Positions 1 to 8,622 of a stretch of DNA of 64,000 nucleotides are shown here, piece by piece. The position numbers and the translations under genes were made by a program. The first letter of the stretch is position 1; each line of letters starts with the position of its first letter. Source of the stretch: Algoriphagus boritolerans DSM 17298 = JCM 18970 (GTDB taxonomy: Bacteria > Bacteroidota > Bacteroidia > Cytophagales > Cyclobacteriaceae); contig NZ_FNVR01000002.1 in NCBI RefSeq assembly GCF_900108085.1, forward strand, positions 285,602-349,601. Direction: 5' to 3'. A model generated the notes under the pieces. That model worked only from the letters and a program-made list of their open reading frames with translations, ran no database searches and was not told the DNA's origin.

Positions 1-1624
1 GAATCAGACTCACTCCGGCTGTTTCTTTCACCGCGCTGACTCCTGAGGATTGATAGGGGATGGTCAACGTTGCCTCAGGCTTTCCACCGATCTGATTTAT
101 TCTCAAACTCACGAATGGGAAAGCACGGAAGGTCGGAGCATAGATCTGCAGGAATGGACTCCAGGAGGGATTGCTTTTGTTTTCCCAGCTTTCCCAGATC
201 TTGTCGATCAGAAAAGTTTTGGAATAGCCAGCGGCAGGATTGATTGCCCGGTTTCCGGGGAAGGATTCGGGCGCTTTTGCCCAAGTGTTGCCCATGGCAA
301 AATCATCCAAAATCATCTTCATTCCGGCCGCCGAATTGGACATCACGAGGATTTCTCCCAATAAACTGATGTGTGTCTGCGGAAATCCGGCAAACTTCCC
401 GTTGAATAAATGTGCCGGGAAATCTTCTTCCGGGAAATACAAAATCTCCGAATCCCGGTAAAAGTCCGATTGCTCACTGTCTGTACTGGTTCGGTATTCT
501 TTCAGAAAAGCAATGGCCTGGGCAGGATTTAAAACTCGGGCTAAGACCACTTGATTGTCATTTTGATTTCCGAGGTTTTCCAGTTTTAAATAGTAGAATT
601 CACCCGAAAAATTATCCAAAAAGCCACGGTCAGTGAGCTTGCTTTGGATTTCTCCACTGATGGTAGATTTGGAGGTAAAGGCGGTATTTCGCAGTTTTTG
701 TGTTTCAAAGACCCCATCCATGTTGATTTGGGTGATGGTCTGTGTTCGGGAGGAGATTACCTTTTGAAATTCCGGGAAATTCGCCCTCACCGCCGGAGTG
801 AAGTCCAATTCTTCTGAGAGAATTGCAGGACCTTTAAAGATGAGCTGACCTTCCTCAAAAGTCAGGTTCAGAGCAAACACGGCATCATTTTGCGCAAGTT
901 CTTTAACCGTAATATTGTCTCTTTCCTTACTGATTCCCTCCAAAAGTTTGGATAGGCCATGGGCTGAAAAGATCAGTCTTCCCTGCTCCGCATCCAGTTT
1001 CAAATTGGAAGAAAGTTTCGAAGCGAGTGAGTTTTGATCTGCGCTGATATAGAGTCGGATAGCCTCCTCTATGATAAAAGAGGAGGAAGAGGCCAATAGA
1101 ACATTGCCTAAGACAGACACGGACCACTTCCGCGAGTTTGCGGAATCGAAAAATTCCAAGACTTCGATGTCGCTGTACGTTCGGGATTGAATCCGGATGG
1201 ATTTGGGTATCCGGCTTTTTATTTCTTCCAAAAAATCAAGCGGTGAATTAGCTCCGAAATTGACGGTGAATAGAAGGTCAAAACTGTCAATTCCCGTGGC
1301 GTGGTAGCTGATGGTAACTTGCTTATTGCGAAGTGTCCGGGAAACCTGCCCATTCGCACCAGTCAGGCTGTCCAAACTGACCAATTGATCAGCAGTTTTG
1401 GCAAAAGCCGGAAGTTGGGAAATCACTTCCCAGAGGGGTTGGCTTACCAGTTCATTCCATGTTTGATCTGCCTGATTTGATTCAAACACAAATACAGCCT
1501 CAGGATGGATCAGATCCAGGCTATTGATGTTTCTTCCGGAGAGGAAATTTAGATAAAGCCAAAATCCACCCCAGGAAACGAGGATAATTACAGCGATTAT
1601 CAAAAGGCTTTTCCAGATTTTCAC
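1..1624 (-). CDS. Membrane-anchored protein of unknown function (3' end outside window)
   Basis: The frame stays open from 1624 to the left edge, about 541 codons, so the C-terminus is missing. I chose the GTG at 1624 because KIWKSLL followed by a hydrophobic run (LIIAVIILVSWGGFWLYL) makes a good N-terminal membrane anchor, and no in-frame ATG lies just upstream. The rest is an extracytoplasmic domain rich in polar and aromatic residues, with no catalytic motif that I recognise. It loosely resembles DUF3352-type Bacteroidota proteins, but that is from memory and weak. It lies downstream of mdh on the same strand, with the mdh terminator hairpin in its leader, so it probably has its own promoter or depends on readthrough. 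Confidence 0.7.
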   Translation of the reverse strand, partial: MKIWKSLLIIAVIILVSWGGFWLYLNFLSGRNINSLDLIHPEAVFVFESNQADQTWNELVSQPLWEVISQLPAFAKTADQLVSLDSLTGANGQVSRTLRNKQVTISYHATGIDSFDLLFTVNFGANSPLDFLEEIKSRIPKSIRIQSRTYSDIEVLEFFDSANSRKWSVSVLGNVLLASSSSFIIEEAIRLYISADQNSLASKLSSNLKLDAEQGRLIFSAHGLSKLLEGISKERDNITVKELAQNDAVFALNLTFEEGQLIFKGPAILSEELDFTPAVRANFPEFQKVISSRTQTITQINMDGVFETQKLRNTAFTSKSTISGEIQSKLTDRGFLDNFSGEFYYLKLENLGNQNDNQVVLARVLNPAQAIAFLKEYRTSTDSEQSDFYRDSEILYFPEEDFPAHLFNGKFAGFPQTHISLLGEILVMSNSAAGMKMILDDFAMGNTWAKAPESFPGNRAINPAAGYSKTFLIDKIWESWENKSNPSWSPFLQIYAPTFRAFPFVSLRINQIGGKPEATLTIPYQSSGVSAVKETAGVSLI

Positions 1625-1654
1625 AATACTTCCAGGACTGATTTCATTGACATA

Positions 1655-1706
1655 ATACAAAAAACAGACCTAAGAAACCCCGTTTTTGAGCGGTGAATCT
1701 TAGGTC
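1655..1706 (-). terminator. Rho-independent terminator of mdh
   Basis: Read leftward, the arms GACCTAAG (1706-1699) and CTTAGGTC (1674-1667) can pair and are followed by a T-rich tract (TGTTTTTTG). The loop is about 24 nt. The position, 22 bases after the mdh stop, fits an intrinsic terminator. Confidence 0.65.
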
Positions 1707-1727
1707 TTAGCTTATTTTTTGTTTGAA

Positions 1728-2663
1728 TTACTTGGAAAGGTTGTCCAATACATTCATTACTTCCTTGACATGACCTCGGGATGTCTCAAGCAATGCTTTT
1801 TCTTCCGCATTGAGATCCAGCTCAAGTACTTTTTCAACACCGTTTTTGCCTAAAATTACCGGAACGCCCAAGTAGCAGTCATCGATGCCATATTCGCCGT
1901 CCAGTTTGATGCATACCGGGAATACACGTCGCTGATTTTTCAGGATGGCTTCTACCATTTGTGCGGCAGCAGCTCCCGGAGCATACCAAGCAGAAGTCCC
2001 CATCAACTTGACCAGTTCCCCACCTCCAAATTTGGTGCGTTCGATGATGGCGTCCAGCTTGTCTTTGGCGACCAATTCCGTCACAGGAATACCTGCCACT
2101 GTAGTGTATCGAGGAAGTGGAACCATCGTGTCGCCGTGGCCTCCCATCAGAATCGCCTGAATTTCTTTTCCTGATACATTGAGTTCTTCGGCCAGAAATG
2201 CTCTGTAGCGAGCTGTATCCAGGATACCCGCCATACCGATCACTTTATTTCTGCTCAGTCCGGAAGTCAGATGTGCCTGATAGGTCATCACATCGAGTGG
2301 GTTGGAGACCATAATGATGATCGCATTTGGAGAATATTTCACCACATTTTCAGTCACAGACTTGACGATGCCGGCATTGGTTTCGATCAGATCGTCTCGG
2401 GTCATACCCGGCTTTCTCGGAAGACCGGAAGTGATCACGACCACGTCTGAATTGGCAGTTTTGCTGTAGTCATTGGTGCTGCCCACAGTTCTGCTGTCGT
2501 ACTGATTGATCGGGGCTTTCTGCCAGATGTCAAGGGCCTTACCTTCTGCGATACCTTCCTTGATATCAATTAAAACAATTTCTTCGGCTACTTCGCGATA
2601 TGCTAAAACATCGGCACAGGTAGCACCTACGTTGCCTGCACCTACTACGGTTACTTTGCTCAT
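1728..2663 (-). CDS. mdh: Malate dehydrogenase (NAD-dependent)
   Basis: Interconverts malate and oxaloacetate with NAD in the cytoplasm (TCA cycle). At 311 residues it has the usual length of the LDH-like malate dehydrogenase group. The Rossmann glycine motif GAGNVGAT is near residue 8, and the LPRKPGMTRDDL segment carries the substrate-binding arginines on the mobile loop. A VSNPLDV motif follows, then GGHGDTMVPLPRY with the catalytic histidine near residue 174. The ATG start sits at the natural N-terminus MSKVTVVG. It is followed by a terminator and preceded by a hairpin that separates it from the upstream cNMP-binding gene, so it is likely transcribed alone. Confidence 0.96.
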   Translation of the reverse strand: MSKVTVVGAGNVGATCADVLAYREVAEEIVLIDIKEGIAEGKALDIWQKAPINQYDSRTVGSTNDYSKTANSDVVVITSGLPRKPGMTRDDLIETNAGIVKSVTENVVKYSPNAIIIMVSNPLDVMTYQAHLTSGLSRNKVIGMAGILDTARYRAFLAEELNVSGKEIQAILMGGHGDTMVPLPRYTTVAGIPVTELVAKDKLDAIIERTKFGGGELVKLMGTSAWYAPGAAAAQMVEAILKNQRRVFPVCIKLDGEYGIDDCYLGVPVILGKNGVEKVLELDLNAEEKALLETSRGHVKEVMNVLDNLSK

Positions 2664-2727
2664 GATTTTGATGATTTTTTTATGATTACTGGCTTTAAAA
2701 GCGCCGCTAAGATATTAAACAACAACA

Positions 2728-2754
2728 AGTATTCGAAGCTTGGCTTCGAATACT
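2728..2754 (-). terminator. Perfect 12-bp hairpin, probable terminator of the cNMP-binding gene
   Basis: Bases 2728-2739 and 2743-2754 are perfect inverted repeats with a 3-nt loop. Read leftward the hairpin is followed by TGTTGTTGTTT, an imperfect U-tract. It lies 52 bases after the stop of the cNMP-binding gene and 64 bases before mdh. Confidence 0.55.
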
Positions 2755-2805
2755 TTAGGATGGGTTCAGGAATTTTGATGAACGAAAATCAGAGCAGATG
2801 AACCG

Positions 2806-3321
2806 CTATTCAAACATTTGTCTGAGGCTGAAAAATCCGAATGACTCCCGATAGGAGCGAAAAAGGCGCTGGTTGTTGGCATTGAAGTATTCAGAGAGCG
2901 AGGTCATCATTTTGGCTTTGATCTTTGGATTGCTGTCAAAAATCTCCTGAATCGCAAAGTGCGGTATCACGATCAACTCTGCTTCATCCGAAGTGATCAA
3001 GGCGGTGTAAGTCCGCTTGGCCTCTTCTAAAAGTGAATTTTCACCAAAAGCTTCCCCACGACCTACTTCCATGATGGTTTCAAAATTGTCCTTGATATCA
3101 ATGGTCAGGTCTACTTTTCCTTTTTTGATGAGGTAAAGCGCCTGGCTTGGATCCTTGCTGAAAAAAACCACCTCATCGCGAAGGTATTTTCTGTGGTGCA
3201 TTGCGGGAATAAAGCGGGCTAGCTCTTTTTGTCTCAGTCGCTCAAAAAACTTGATCCCCTGCAAAAAATCAAACATCAGCAGCTGCTCCTCGTCGTAGGT
3301 TTTTGAAAATGGATTTATCAT
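2806..3321 (-). CDS. Cyclic nucleotide-binding domain protein without a DNA-binding domain
   Basis: At 171 residues this is a single cNMP-binding beta-roll (about residues 25-140). The segment GEAFGENSLLEEAKRTYTA matches the phosphate-binding cassette, with its Glu and Arg in place. A normal CRP/FNR regulator has 200-230 residues and a C-terminal helix-turn-helix. Here the protein ends in a short helical tail (RSYRESFGFFSLRQMFE), so it is probably a ligand-sensing module acting through protein contacts. It starts 3 bases after the tilS stop and is probably co-transcribed with tilS. Whether it binds cAMP, another nucleotide or nothing cannot be told from the sequence. Confidence 0.85.
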   Translation of the reverse strand: MINPFSKTYDEEQLLMFDFLQGIKFFERLRQKELARFIPAMHHRKYLRDEVVFFSKDPSQALYLIKKGKVDLTIDIKDNFETIMEVGRGEAFGENSLLEEAKRTYTALITSDEAELIVIPHFAIQEIFDSNPKIKAKMMTSLSEYFNANNQRLFRSYRESFGFFSLRQMFE

Positions 3322-3324
3322 GGA

Positions 3325-4644
3325 TCAGGTTTTTTTGATGTAAAGCATTCGTTGCGTTGCCGGAGTGCACTTGGCCCAATCGGCGATTCTCAAGCCGATT
3401 ACCCAGACTATTTCCTTTCCCGAAACTAAGACTTTTACGTCTCTTTTCTTAGCTAAAGGGATTTTGGAATCGATCAGAAAATCAGAGATTTTTTTGGAGG
3501 AAGTCATCCCCAAGGGGACGAATTTATCCCCCTCCTGCCAAGTCCGGATTTGGAGGGGAAACTCCAGCCTTGCAGTGTCCAGTTGCGCATGCATTGGGTT
3601 TTTATCCAGTTGGGCAGGCCATTTTTGAGGGGTAATTGAAAATTGCCCTTCGGGTAGACTGAGCCCTGAGTCACTTTCCCTAATCAAAATGGGCTTGAAA
3701 TCTTCCACGATTGGTGCCAAAATCAATTCCATTCTATCAAAATGAAGAAGATGGGTGGCGCTTTTGAATACCACTCCAGACTTTGGTTGGCCCAAACTTG
3801 AAGCAATAACTTGAGTTTGATCCGAATTAAAACCATACAGTCGAAGCCAAAAGTAGAGGAGCGTTGCTGCTCCGGGTTGATTTTGGATGGATTCATAAGC
3901 AAGGAATTGAAAGTTCGATTCCTCTCGGATGGCAGTTTTTTTCCAAGTTTCGAAGAGCCCGCTGAATGCCTTTCCTGTATCTTTCAATCTTTGAAAGCTC
4001 GTCAAAAGATTCTTTCTGGCATCTTTCTCCAAGTTGTAAATCGCGGGAAGCCCGTTGATTCTGAGATTGTTTCGTTTGTAATCTGATTTATTATTGGAGC
4101 TGTCATCCCGCCATTTCAGTTGATTTAATTCCATAAATGACTGAATATCAGTTCTGCTAAATGGTAAAAGTGGCCGAATCAGCCAGCCTTTCCGGTCGGC
4201 CATTCCATATACACCTTCTATTCCTGTGCCACGAAGTAGGTTAAGAAAAATCGTCTCCAACTGATCGTCTTCATGATGAGCCAGTAGGATTCCGTGAAGA
4301 TTTTGTGCAGCTCGGATCTCTTCGAAAAATGCATACCGGATCTCTCGCGCTGCCATCTGAATTGAGATCCCTCTAGCCAATGCATAACTTTCGGTATCTG
4401 CTTGCTTGAGGTGAAAAGTAAGCCCATGGTCTTTGGCCCAGGATCTCACAAACTCCTCGTCCCCAATACTTTCTGATCCACGAAGCTGAAAATTAAGATG
4501 AGCGACTTCGAAAGAAATACCTGCTTGGGTCAAAAGATTACCCAAACACATGCTGTCCATTCCACCGCTGCATGCGAGTAGGTAAGTGCATTGTGGATCG
4601 ATCAGATTTTTGGACGAGACGTGAGATCGGAATATGTCGAGCAT
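3325..4644 (-). CDS. tilS: tRNA(Ile)-lysidine synthetase
   Basis: Ligates lysine to C34 of the tRNA-Ile with CAU anticodon, using ATP, so that it decodes AUA. At 439 residues it has the family's usual length. The PP-loop ATPase motif (ACSGGMDSMCLG) is near residue 25. LAHHEDDQLETIFLNLLRG, near residues 120-138, is the typical TilS signature. The rest is the tRNA-binding and C-terminal domain (TWQEGDKFVPLGM, then SKKISDFLID). It is divergent from the OstA-like gene and followed directly by the cNMP-binding gene. Confidence 0.95.
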   Translation of the reverse strand: MLDIFRSHVSSKNLIDPQCTYLLACSGGMDSMCLGNLLTQAGISFEVAHLNFQLRGSESIGDEEFVRSWAKDHGLTFHLKQADTESYALARGISIQMAAREIRYAFFEEIRAAQNLHGILLAHHEDDQLETIFLNLLRGTGIEGVYGMADRKGWLIRPLLPFSRTDIQSFMELNQLKWRDDSSNNKSDYKRNNLRINGLPAIYNLEKDARKNLLTSFQRLKDTGKAFSGLFETWKKTAIREESNFQFLAYESIQNQPGAATLLYFWLRLYGFNSDQTQVIASSLGQPKSGVVFKSATHLLHFDRMELILAPIVEDFKPILIRESDSGLSLPEGQFSITPQKWPAQLDKNPMHAQLDTARLEFPLQIRTWQEGDKFVPLGMTSSKKISDFLIDSKIPLAKKRDVKVLVSGKEIVWVIGLRIADWAKCTPATQRMLYIKKT

Positions 4645-4756
4645 TGATCAAAAATAGGGTTTTCTTTGACAAAAATAGAACTGAACGTGCTTGTTAAGAA
4701 AGATCAAAATCGAAGCTTTAGGTGTGGCGTTGATAGAGTTTTACGGTGCTTTCCGC

Positions 4757-4764
4757 TATTTTTG
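4757..4764 (+). promoter_or_regulatory. Bacteroidota -7 element (TATTTTTG) before the OstA-like gene
   Basis: TATTTTTG matches the TAnnTTTG -7 consensus of the Bacteroidota primary sigma factor and ends 17 bases before the ATG at 4782. No well-spaced TTG -33 element is visible, so support is partial. Confidence 0.35.
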
Positions 4765-4781
4765 CCCACATCTAAGCAATT

Positions 4782-6467
4782 ATGACTATTCGCTTCTTCC
4801 TTACATCGGTGTTCTGGATCCTGATTTTTTCCCTTACTGGCGAAGCTTTCGCACAACAGAGCTCTACGCTTGAAATCAATAAGGCAGATTTGTTGAGGGG
4901 TGCAGTAGGATTTGATCGATTGCTGGGTAATGTGGAAATGAAGCATCAAAATTCTCTGATTTACTGTGATTCAGCCCATTTTTATAGAGCAGAGAATAGA
5001 GCCCAGCTTTTTGGCCGAGTTCGGATCAAAGACGTAGAGGACCCGATCACCACGACTAGTACCTATGCGGAGTACGATGGAAATACCAAAGTTGCCAAGC
5101 TGCGGAACAACGTTGTTTTTACCAATCAGGAAACCACACTCTACACTGACTACCTGGATTACAACAGAGAAACAAATGTTGCCACTTATTTCAACGATGG
5201 TAAAGTTGTCGATTCAACCAACGTCCTTACGAGCGAAAGGGGCGTTTACGAGGTCAATTTTGAACGGATTACGTTTCGTCAAAATGTAATTCTGGTCAAT
5301 CCGGACTACACCATGAAAACCAATAACCTGATCTATCTGACGATTCCAAAAACTTCCGAGACTAAAGGATTAACCAATATAGTCTCCAAAGAGGGGTATA
5401 AACTGGATGCCCAAAATGGAAGTTTCTATGATACCCAACAGAAACAATTTCGATTTTTCGACGGGATCGTAGAGACAGAGGAAAGCCGGATCAAAGCGCA
5501 GGAGTTATTTTATGACGAAACTAAAGCCTACTATGAAGGAAAAGAAGATGTCCGTGTATTGAACAAGGAACGTCAGGTGGAAGTCTATGGAGACAATGGG
5601 AAATATTGGGAAGACAGGAAATACAGTTTGATTTATGGAAATGCGTTGGTACGAAAATACTTCGAGAAGGACACCCTGTTTATGACTGCAGACACCTTGA
5701 TTTCTCAGGATAGCGAAGCTGACACCGCCAGATATTTATTGGCATTCAATTCCATTAAGCTGACCAAGGCAGATCTTGCAGGGATTGCAGATTCGCTCGT
5801 GTACAACTACGCTGATTCTTCGATTCGATTATTCCAGGATCCGGTCATGTGGAATCAGAAAAGCCAGATTTCTGCCGATTCCATGATTTTTTACATTGCC
5901 AATGAGGAATTAGATAGGGTTTACATGAAAGACAAGGCTTTTTCGATCATGACGGACACCCTGCTGAATTACAACCAAATGAAAGGAAGGGAGATGACGG
6001 GATACTTTGTGGAGGGACAGATGGATAGGTTGATCATTGAAGGGAACGGGGAATCCTTGTATTTTGCTTTGGAGGCAGATACGCTGACACAGGGAGTAAA
6101 TCGGATTTTGAGTGCCAATATCAAATTGACCTTTCAGGACGGGGCAATTCGTAAAGCTAATTTCGGCATTCGGCCAGACGGAAAATTTACTCCTGTCCAA
6201 AAAATAGATGAAAAAGTCTCCCGGCTCGATGGGTTCAACTGGAGAATTGAAGAAAAACCAGATCGGGCTGCGATTGATGCCTGGAGAAAACCGGTCGAAA
6301 TTGACTTGGATGCTGAAAATTTATTCAATGATCCCGATGTGAAAATTGAGATGCCAACTGAAGAACAAATTCAGGAAAAACTAGGAAAATCGGGTTTAGT
6401 CCCAATAAAAACGATGTTGGTTCCTTTGCCTAAAAAGGGCAATCAAATCGAAGTCGAATTACTTTGA
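4782..6467 (+). CDS. OstA-like (LptA/LptD N-domain family) periplasmic protein
   Basis: 561 residues with a Sec signal peptide (TIRFFLTSVFWILIFSLTGE, cleaved around AFAQ/QS). The mature protein consists of repeated short beta-strand motifs typical of the OstA/LptA beta-jellyroll that shields lipid A during transport. Examples are LYTDYLDYNRETNVATYF and ALVRKYFEKDTLFMTADTL. Bacteroidota carry long OstA-like proteins of this kind alongside the short LptA, so a role in lipopolysaccharide export is likely but not proven. The C-terminal ~100 residues are charged and less repetitive. The ATG at 4782 is the only start giving a clean signal peptide. Confidence 0.85.
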   Translation: MTIRFFLTSVFWILIFSLTGEAFAQQSSTLEINKADLLRGAVGFDRLLGNVEMKHQNSLIYCDSAHFYRAENRAQLFGRVRIKDVEDPITTTSTYAEYDGNTKVAKLRNNVVFTNQETTLYTDYLDYNRETNVATYFNDGKVVDSTNVLTSERGVYEVNFERITFRQNVILVNPDYTMKTNNLIYLTIPKTSETKGLTNIVSKEGYKLDAQNGSFYDTQQKQFRFFDGIVETEESRIKAQELFYDETKAYYEGKEDVRVLNKERQVEVYGDNGKYWEDRKYSLIYGNALVRKYFEKDTLFMTADTLISQDSEADTARYLLAFNSIKLTKADLAGIADSLVYNYADSSIRLFQDPVMWNQKSQISADSMIFYIANEELDRVYMKDKAFSIMTDTLLNYNQMKGREMTGYFVEGQMDRLIIEGNGESLYFALEADTLTQGVNRILSANIKLTFQDGAIRKANFGIRPDGKFTPVQKIDEKVSRLDGFNWRIEEKPDRAAIDAWRKPVEIDLDAENLFNDPDVKIEMPTEEQIQEKLGKSGLVPIKTMLVPLPKKGNQIEVELL

Positions 6468-6593
6468 AAGTATTTTAAAAGGTTAACAACAATTAACCCG
6501 TAATTTTATTGTATTGAGAATCAAAAAAGTATTTTTGTCCGTATATTAATTTCAGAAAAACCAATCTGCCGATCCTATTGATTAAAGTTTTAC

Positions 6594-7304
6594 ATGAAGT
6601 CCTTATTCAAATTTTTAACATGCATGTTGTTCTTTGCGCCTGTATTGGCTGGTGCGCAGCAGGTTCGTGTATTGAGTGAGGTAGTGGACTTTGCAGGGGA
6701 GATCGGTTCTTCTCAGCGGAAAACCGTCATTTTGCAGAATGAAGCCAATCAGTCTAAAACCTATCTTCTGAAAAACCTCCGGGGAAGTGTCGGTTCCTCT
6801 CAGAAAGTTAAGATTTGTATTGACGACCAGTGTTTTGATCCCAAGAAGGATCTCGCAAAAATTTCCTTGAAACTAGCGCCGGGAGAAATCTATACCGATC
6901 TGTACTTGGAATTCGAGCTGGGAATTGCCGAAACAAGAGGAAGTTTTGACTTATTTTTCGTTAACGCAGAAAATATTCGGGAAAATTTCGTCGTTGAAGC
7001 TAGGTATGAAGTTGCTTCCACATCTACCAAAGACTTCTCCCATAAGGATATTAATCTCAGCGAAATCTATCCAAATCCGAGTAATAGAGTAGCACAATTG
7101 GACTATGAATTGGTTAATCCTAAAGCCAAAGCCAAGATTTCAATCAATAGTTTCATTGGTAACCCTATTGCCGAATATGAACTTGATCCGGAACGAAATT
7201 CATTGGTAATCAACGTGACGGACTTTCAGCCGGGTGTGTACTTCTACACCCTTTTTGTGGACAACAAAAACGTTGTAACCAAGAAACTACAAGTAAAGAA
7301 GTAG
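6594..7304 (+). CDS. Secreted protein with a type IX secretion C-terminal sorting domain
   Basis: 236 residues with an N-terminal signal peptide ending near LAGAQQ. The first ~150 residues look like a beta-rich domain with a possible disulfide (KICIDDQCFD); I cannot assign a function. The C-terminal ~75 residues are a T9SS type A sorting domain. It begins SEIYPNPSNRVAQLDYEL and ends with a GVYFYTLFVDNKNVVTKKL-type strand and lysines. The product is therefore likely exported by the type IX system and anchored to or released from the surface. Its neighbours are the OstA-like gene and bamD, both outer-membrane biogenesis genes. Confidence 0.85.
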   Translation: MKSLFKFLTCMLFFAPVLAGAQQVRVLSEVVDFAGEIGSSQRKTVILQNEANQSKTYLLKNLRGSVGSSQKVKICIDDQCFDPKKDLAKISLKLAPGEIYTDLYLEFELGIAETRGSFDLFFVNAENIRENFVVEARYEVASTSTKDFSHKDINLSEIYPNPSNRVAQLDYELVNPKAKAKISINSFIGNPIAEYELDPERNSLVINVTDFQPGVYFYTLFVDNKNVVTKKLQVKK

Positions 7305-7326
7305 GAATCCTTGAATTATTCAGGCA

Positions 7327-7357
7327 TTTGAATACAAACAATTTACCCGTATATTTG
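7327..7357 (+). promoter_or_regulatory. Promoter of bamD (TTTG-N19-TATATTTG)
   Basis: TTTG at 7327-7330 is followed after 19 bases by TATATTTG at 7350-7357, a full match to the Bacteroidota -33/-7 consensus. The implied start of transcription is only a few bases before the ATG at 7369, so the bamD message would have a very short leader. Confidence 0.6.
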
Positions 7358-7368
7358 CGGTCTTGAAA

Positions 7369-8274
7369 ATGAGCATGCTGTCAAAATCCCTTCAATTTCT
7401 TTTCGTACTGTTTTTGATCTCTTCTTGTGGGCCTTTCACCAAATTGGAGAAAAGTACCAACTGGGAAGAGCTGTATAACGGTGCCAACAAATATTATCAG
7501 GAAGGAGAATACAACAAAGCCATTATTCTTTACGAGAAGGTATTACCGGTAATCAAGGGATCAGAAAAAGCAGAATTGGCAGAATACAATTATGCCAACG
7601 CGCATTTCAAAATCAAGCGATACATTGAATCTGCTGGTTATTTTAATACGTTTTTCAGAACTTACAACAGAAGCCCTCTGGCAGAAGAAGCACTTTTCAT
7701 GCATGCTTATTCACTTTACCTGGATGCTCCTGATTTCAATTTGGATCAGCAAAGTAGCCAGGAGGCTGTGGCGGCGATCCAGCAATTTGTGACCAGATTT
7801 CCAGAATCTGCAAGTTATGAACGAGCCATGGAGATGCTGATCGATTTGGAGGGAAGGTTCGAGGACAAAGCATACAGCGAGGCCCAGATGTATTACAGGT
7901 TAAAGGATGGGTTATTTCCCGGAGACTTTTATAGGGCCTGCATTGTGAATTTCCAGAACTTCACAAAAGACTATCCTGAAAGTAAGCGTAATGAAGAGCT
8001 TTCTTATAAGTTGGTTGAAGTAGGATTTGGGTACGCAAGAAATTCAGCTTTTGATAAAAAAGAAGAAAGGCTAAAGGAAGCAATTTCTTTTGCAAATACC
8101 TTTTACAGAAAATACCCAAGTAGTCCATACCTGAGTAAAGTAAAAGCCTTCGAGGCCGATACGCGAGGAGAGCTGGAATCGCATTTGAAGTTGAAGAAAG
8201 AATACGCGGAAAAAACGGCAGAGGCCGAAGCAAAGGCTTTGTCTGAAGCGAAAATAGGGGAAAACAATAACTAA
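7369..8274 (+). CDS. bamD: Outer membrane protein assembly lipoprotein BamD
   Basis: Periplasmic lipoprotein of the BAM complex, which inserts beta-barrel proteins into the outer membrane. The lipobox LISSCG follows a short signal peptide. TPR-like helical repeats follow, such as EGEYNKAIILYEKVLPV and SPLAEEALFMHAYSLYLD. The length (301 residues) fits the Bacteroidota family. The ATG at 7369 is preferred over the TTG at 7363. The promoter sits directly upstream, and rpoZ and coaBC follow closely, a common gene order in this phylum. The C-terminus is a charged Glu/Lys/Ala helix. Confidence 0.92.
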   Translation: MSMLSKSLQFLFVLFLISSCGPFTKLEKSTNWEELYNGANKYYQEGEYNKAIILYEKVLPVIKGSEKAELAEYNYANAHFKIKRYIESAGYFNTFFRTYNRSPLAEEALFMHAYSLYLDAPDFNLDQQSSQEAVAAIQQFVTRFPESASYERAMEMLIDLEGRFEDKAYSEAQMYYRLKDGLFPGDFYRACIVNFQNFTKDYPESKRNEELSYKLVEVGFGYARNSAFDKKEERLKEAISFANTFYRKYPSSPYLSKVKAFEADTRGELESHLKLKKEYAEKTAEAEAKALSEAKIGENNN

Positions 8275-8302
8275 AATTCGAAAAATTAATAGCAAAAATA
8301 CT

Positions 8303-8617
8303 ATGGCAATCAATCCATCTATTGTAACTCGTGACCTTGATAAAGTGGCTGAAAAGACCGGAAACATCTATGATTCTATTCACATTATTGGGCAGCGTGC
8401 AAAGCAGATTTCTACTAATCTAAAAGAGGAGTTGAACAACAAGCTTTCTGAGTTTGCATCTACCGTGGATAACTTGGAGGAAGTATTCGAAAACAAAGAG
8501 CAAATCGAAATCTCAAAGTTTTACGAGCGAATGCCCAAGCCTTCGGCCTTGGCTATGGAAGAATTTATGGAGGGGAAAATTTATTTCAGATATCCCACCG
8601 AAGAAGGGGCTGAGTAA
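8303..8617 (+). CDS. rpoZ: DNA-directed RNA polymerase subunit omega
   Basis: At 104 residues this fits the Bacteroidota omega family. The N-terminal segment SIVTRDLDKVAEKTGNIYDS is followed by HIIGQRAKQISTNLKEELNN, which corresponds to the conserved helix that clamps the beta-prime subunit. Omega promotes beta-prime folding and polymerase assembly. It lies between bamD and coaBC, where omega is usually found in Bacteroidota. The coaBC start is 5 bases after its stop, so the two are co-transcribed. Confidence 0.9.
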   Translation: MAINPSIVTRDLDKVAEKTGNIYDSIHIIGQRAKQISTNLKEELNNKLSEFASTVDNLEEVFENKEQIEISKFYERMPKPSALAMEEFMEGKIYFRYPTEEGAE

Positions 8618-8622
8618 TCGCG

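Noticed and set aside
1..636. Plus-strand frames at the left edge
   Set aside because: They overlap the long minus-strand gene, which has a membrane anchor and consistent protein-like text to the edge.
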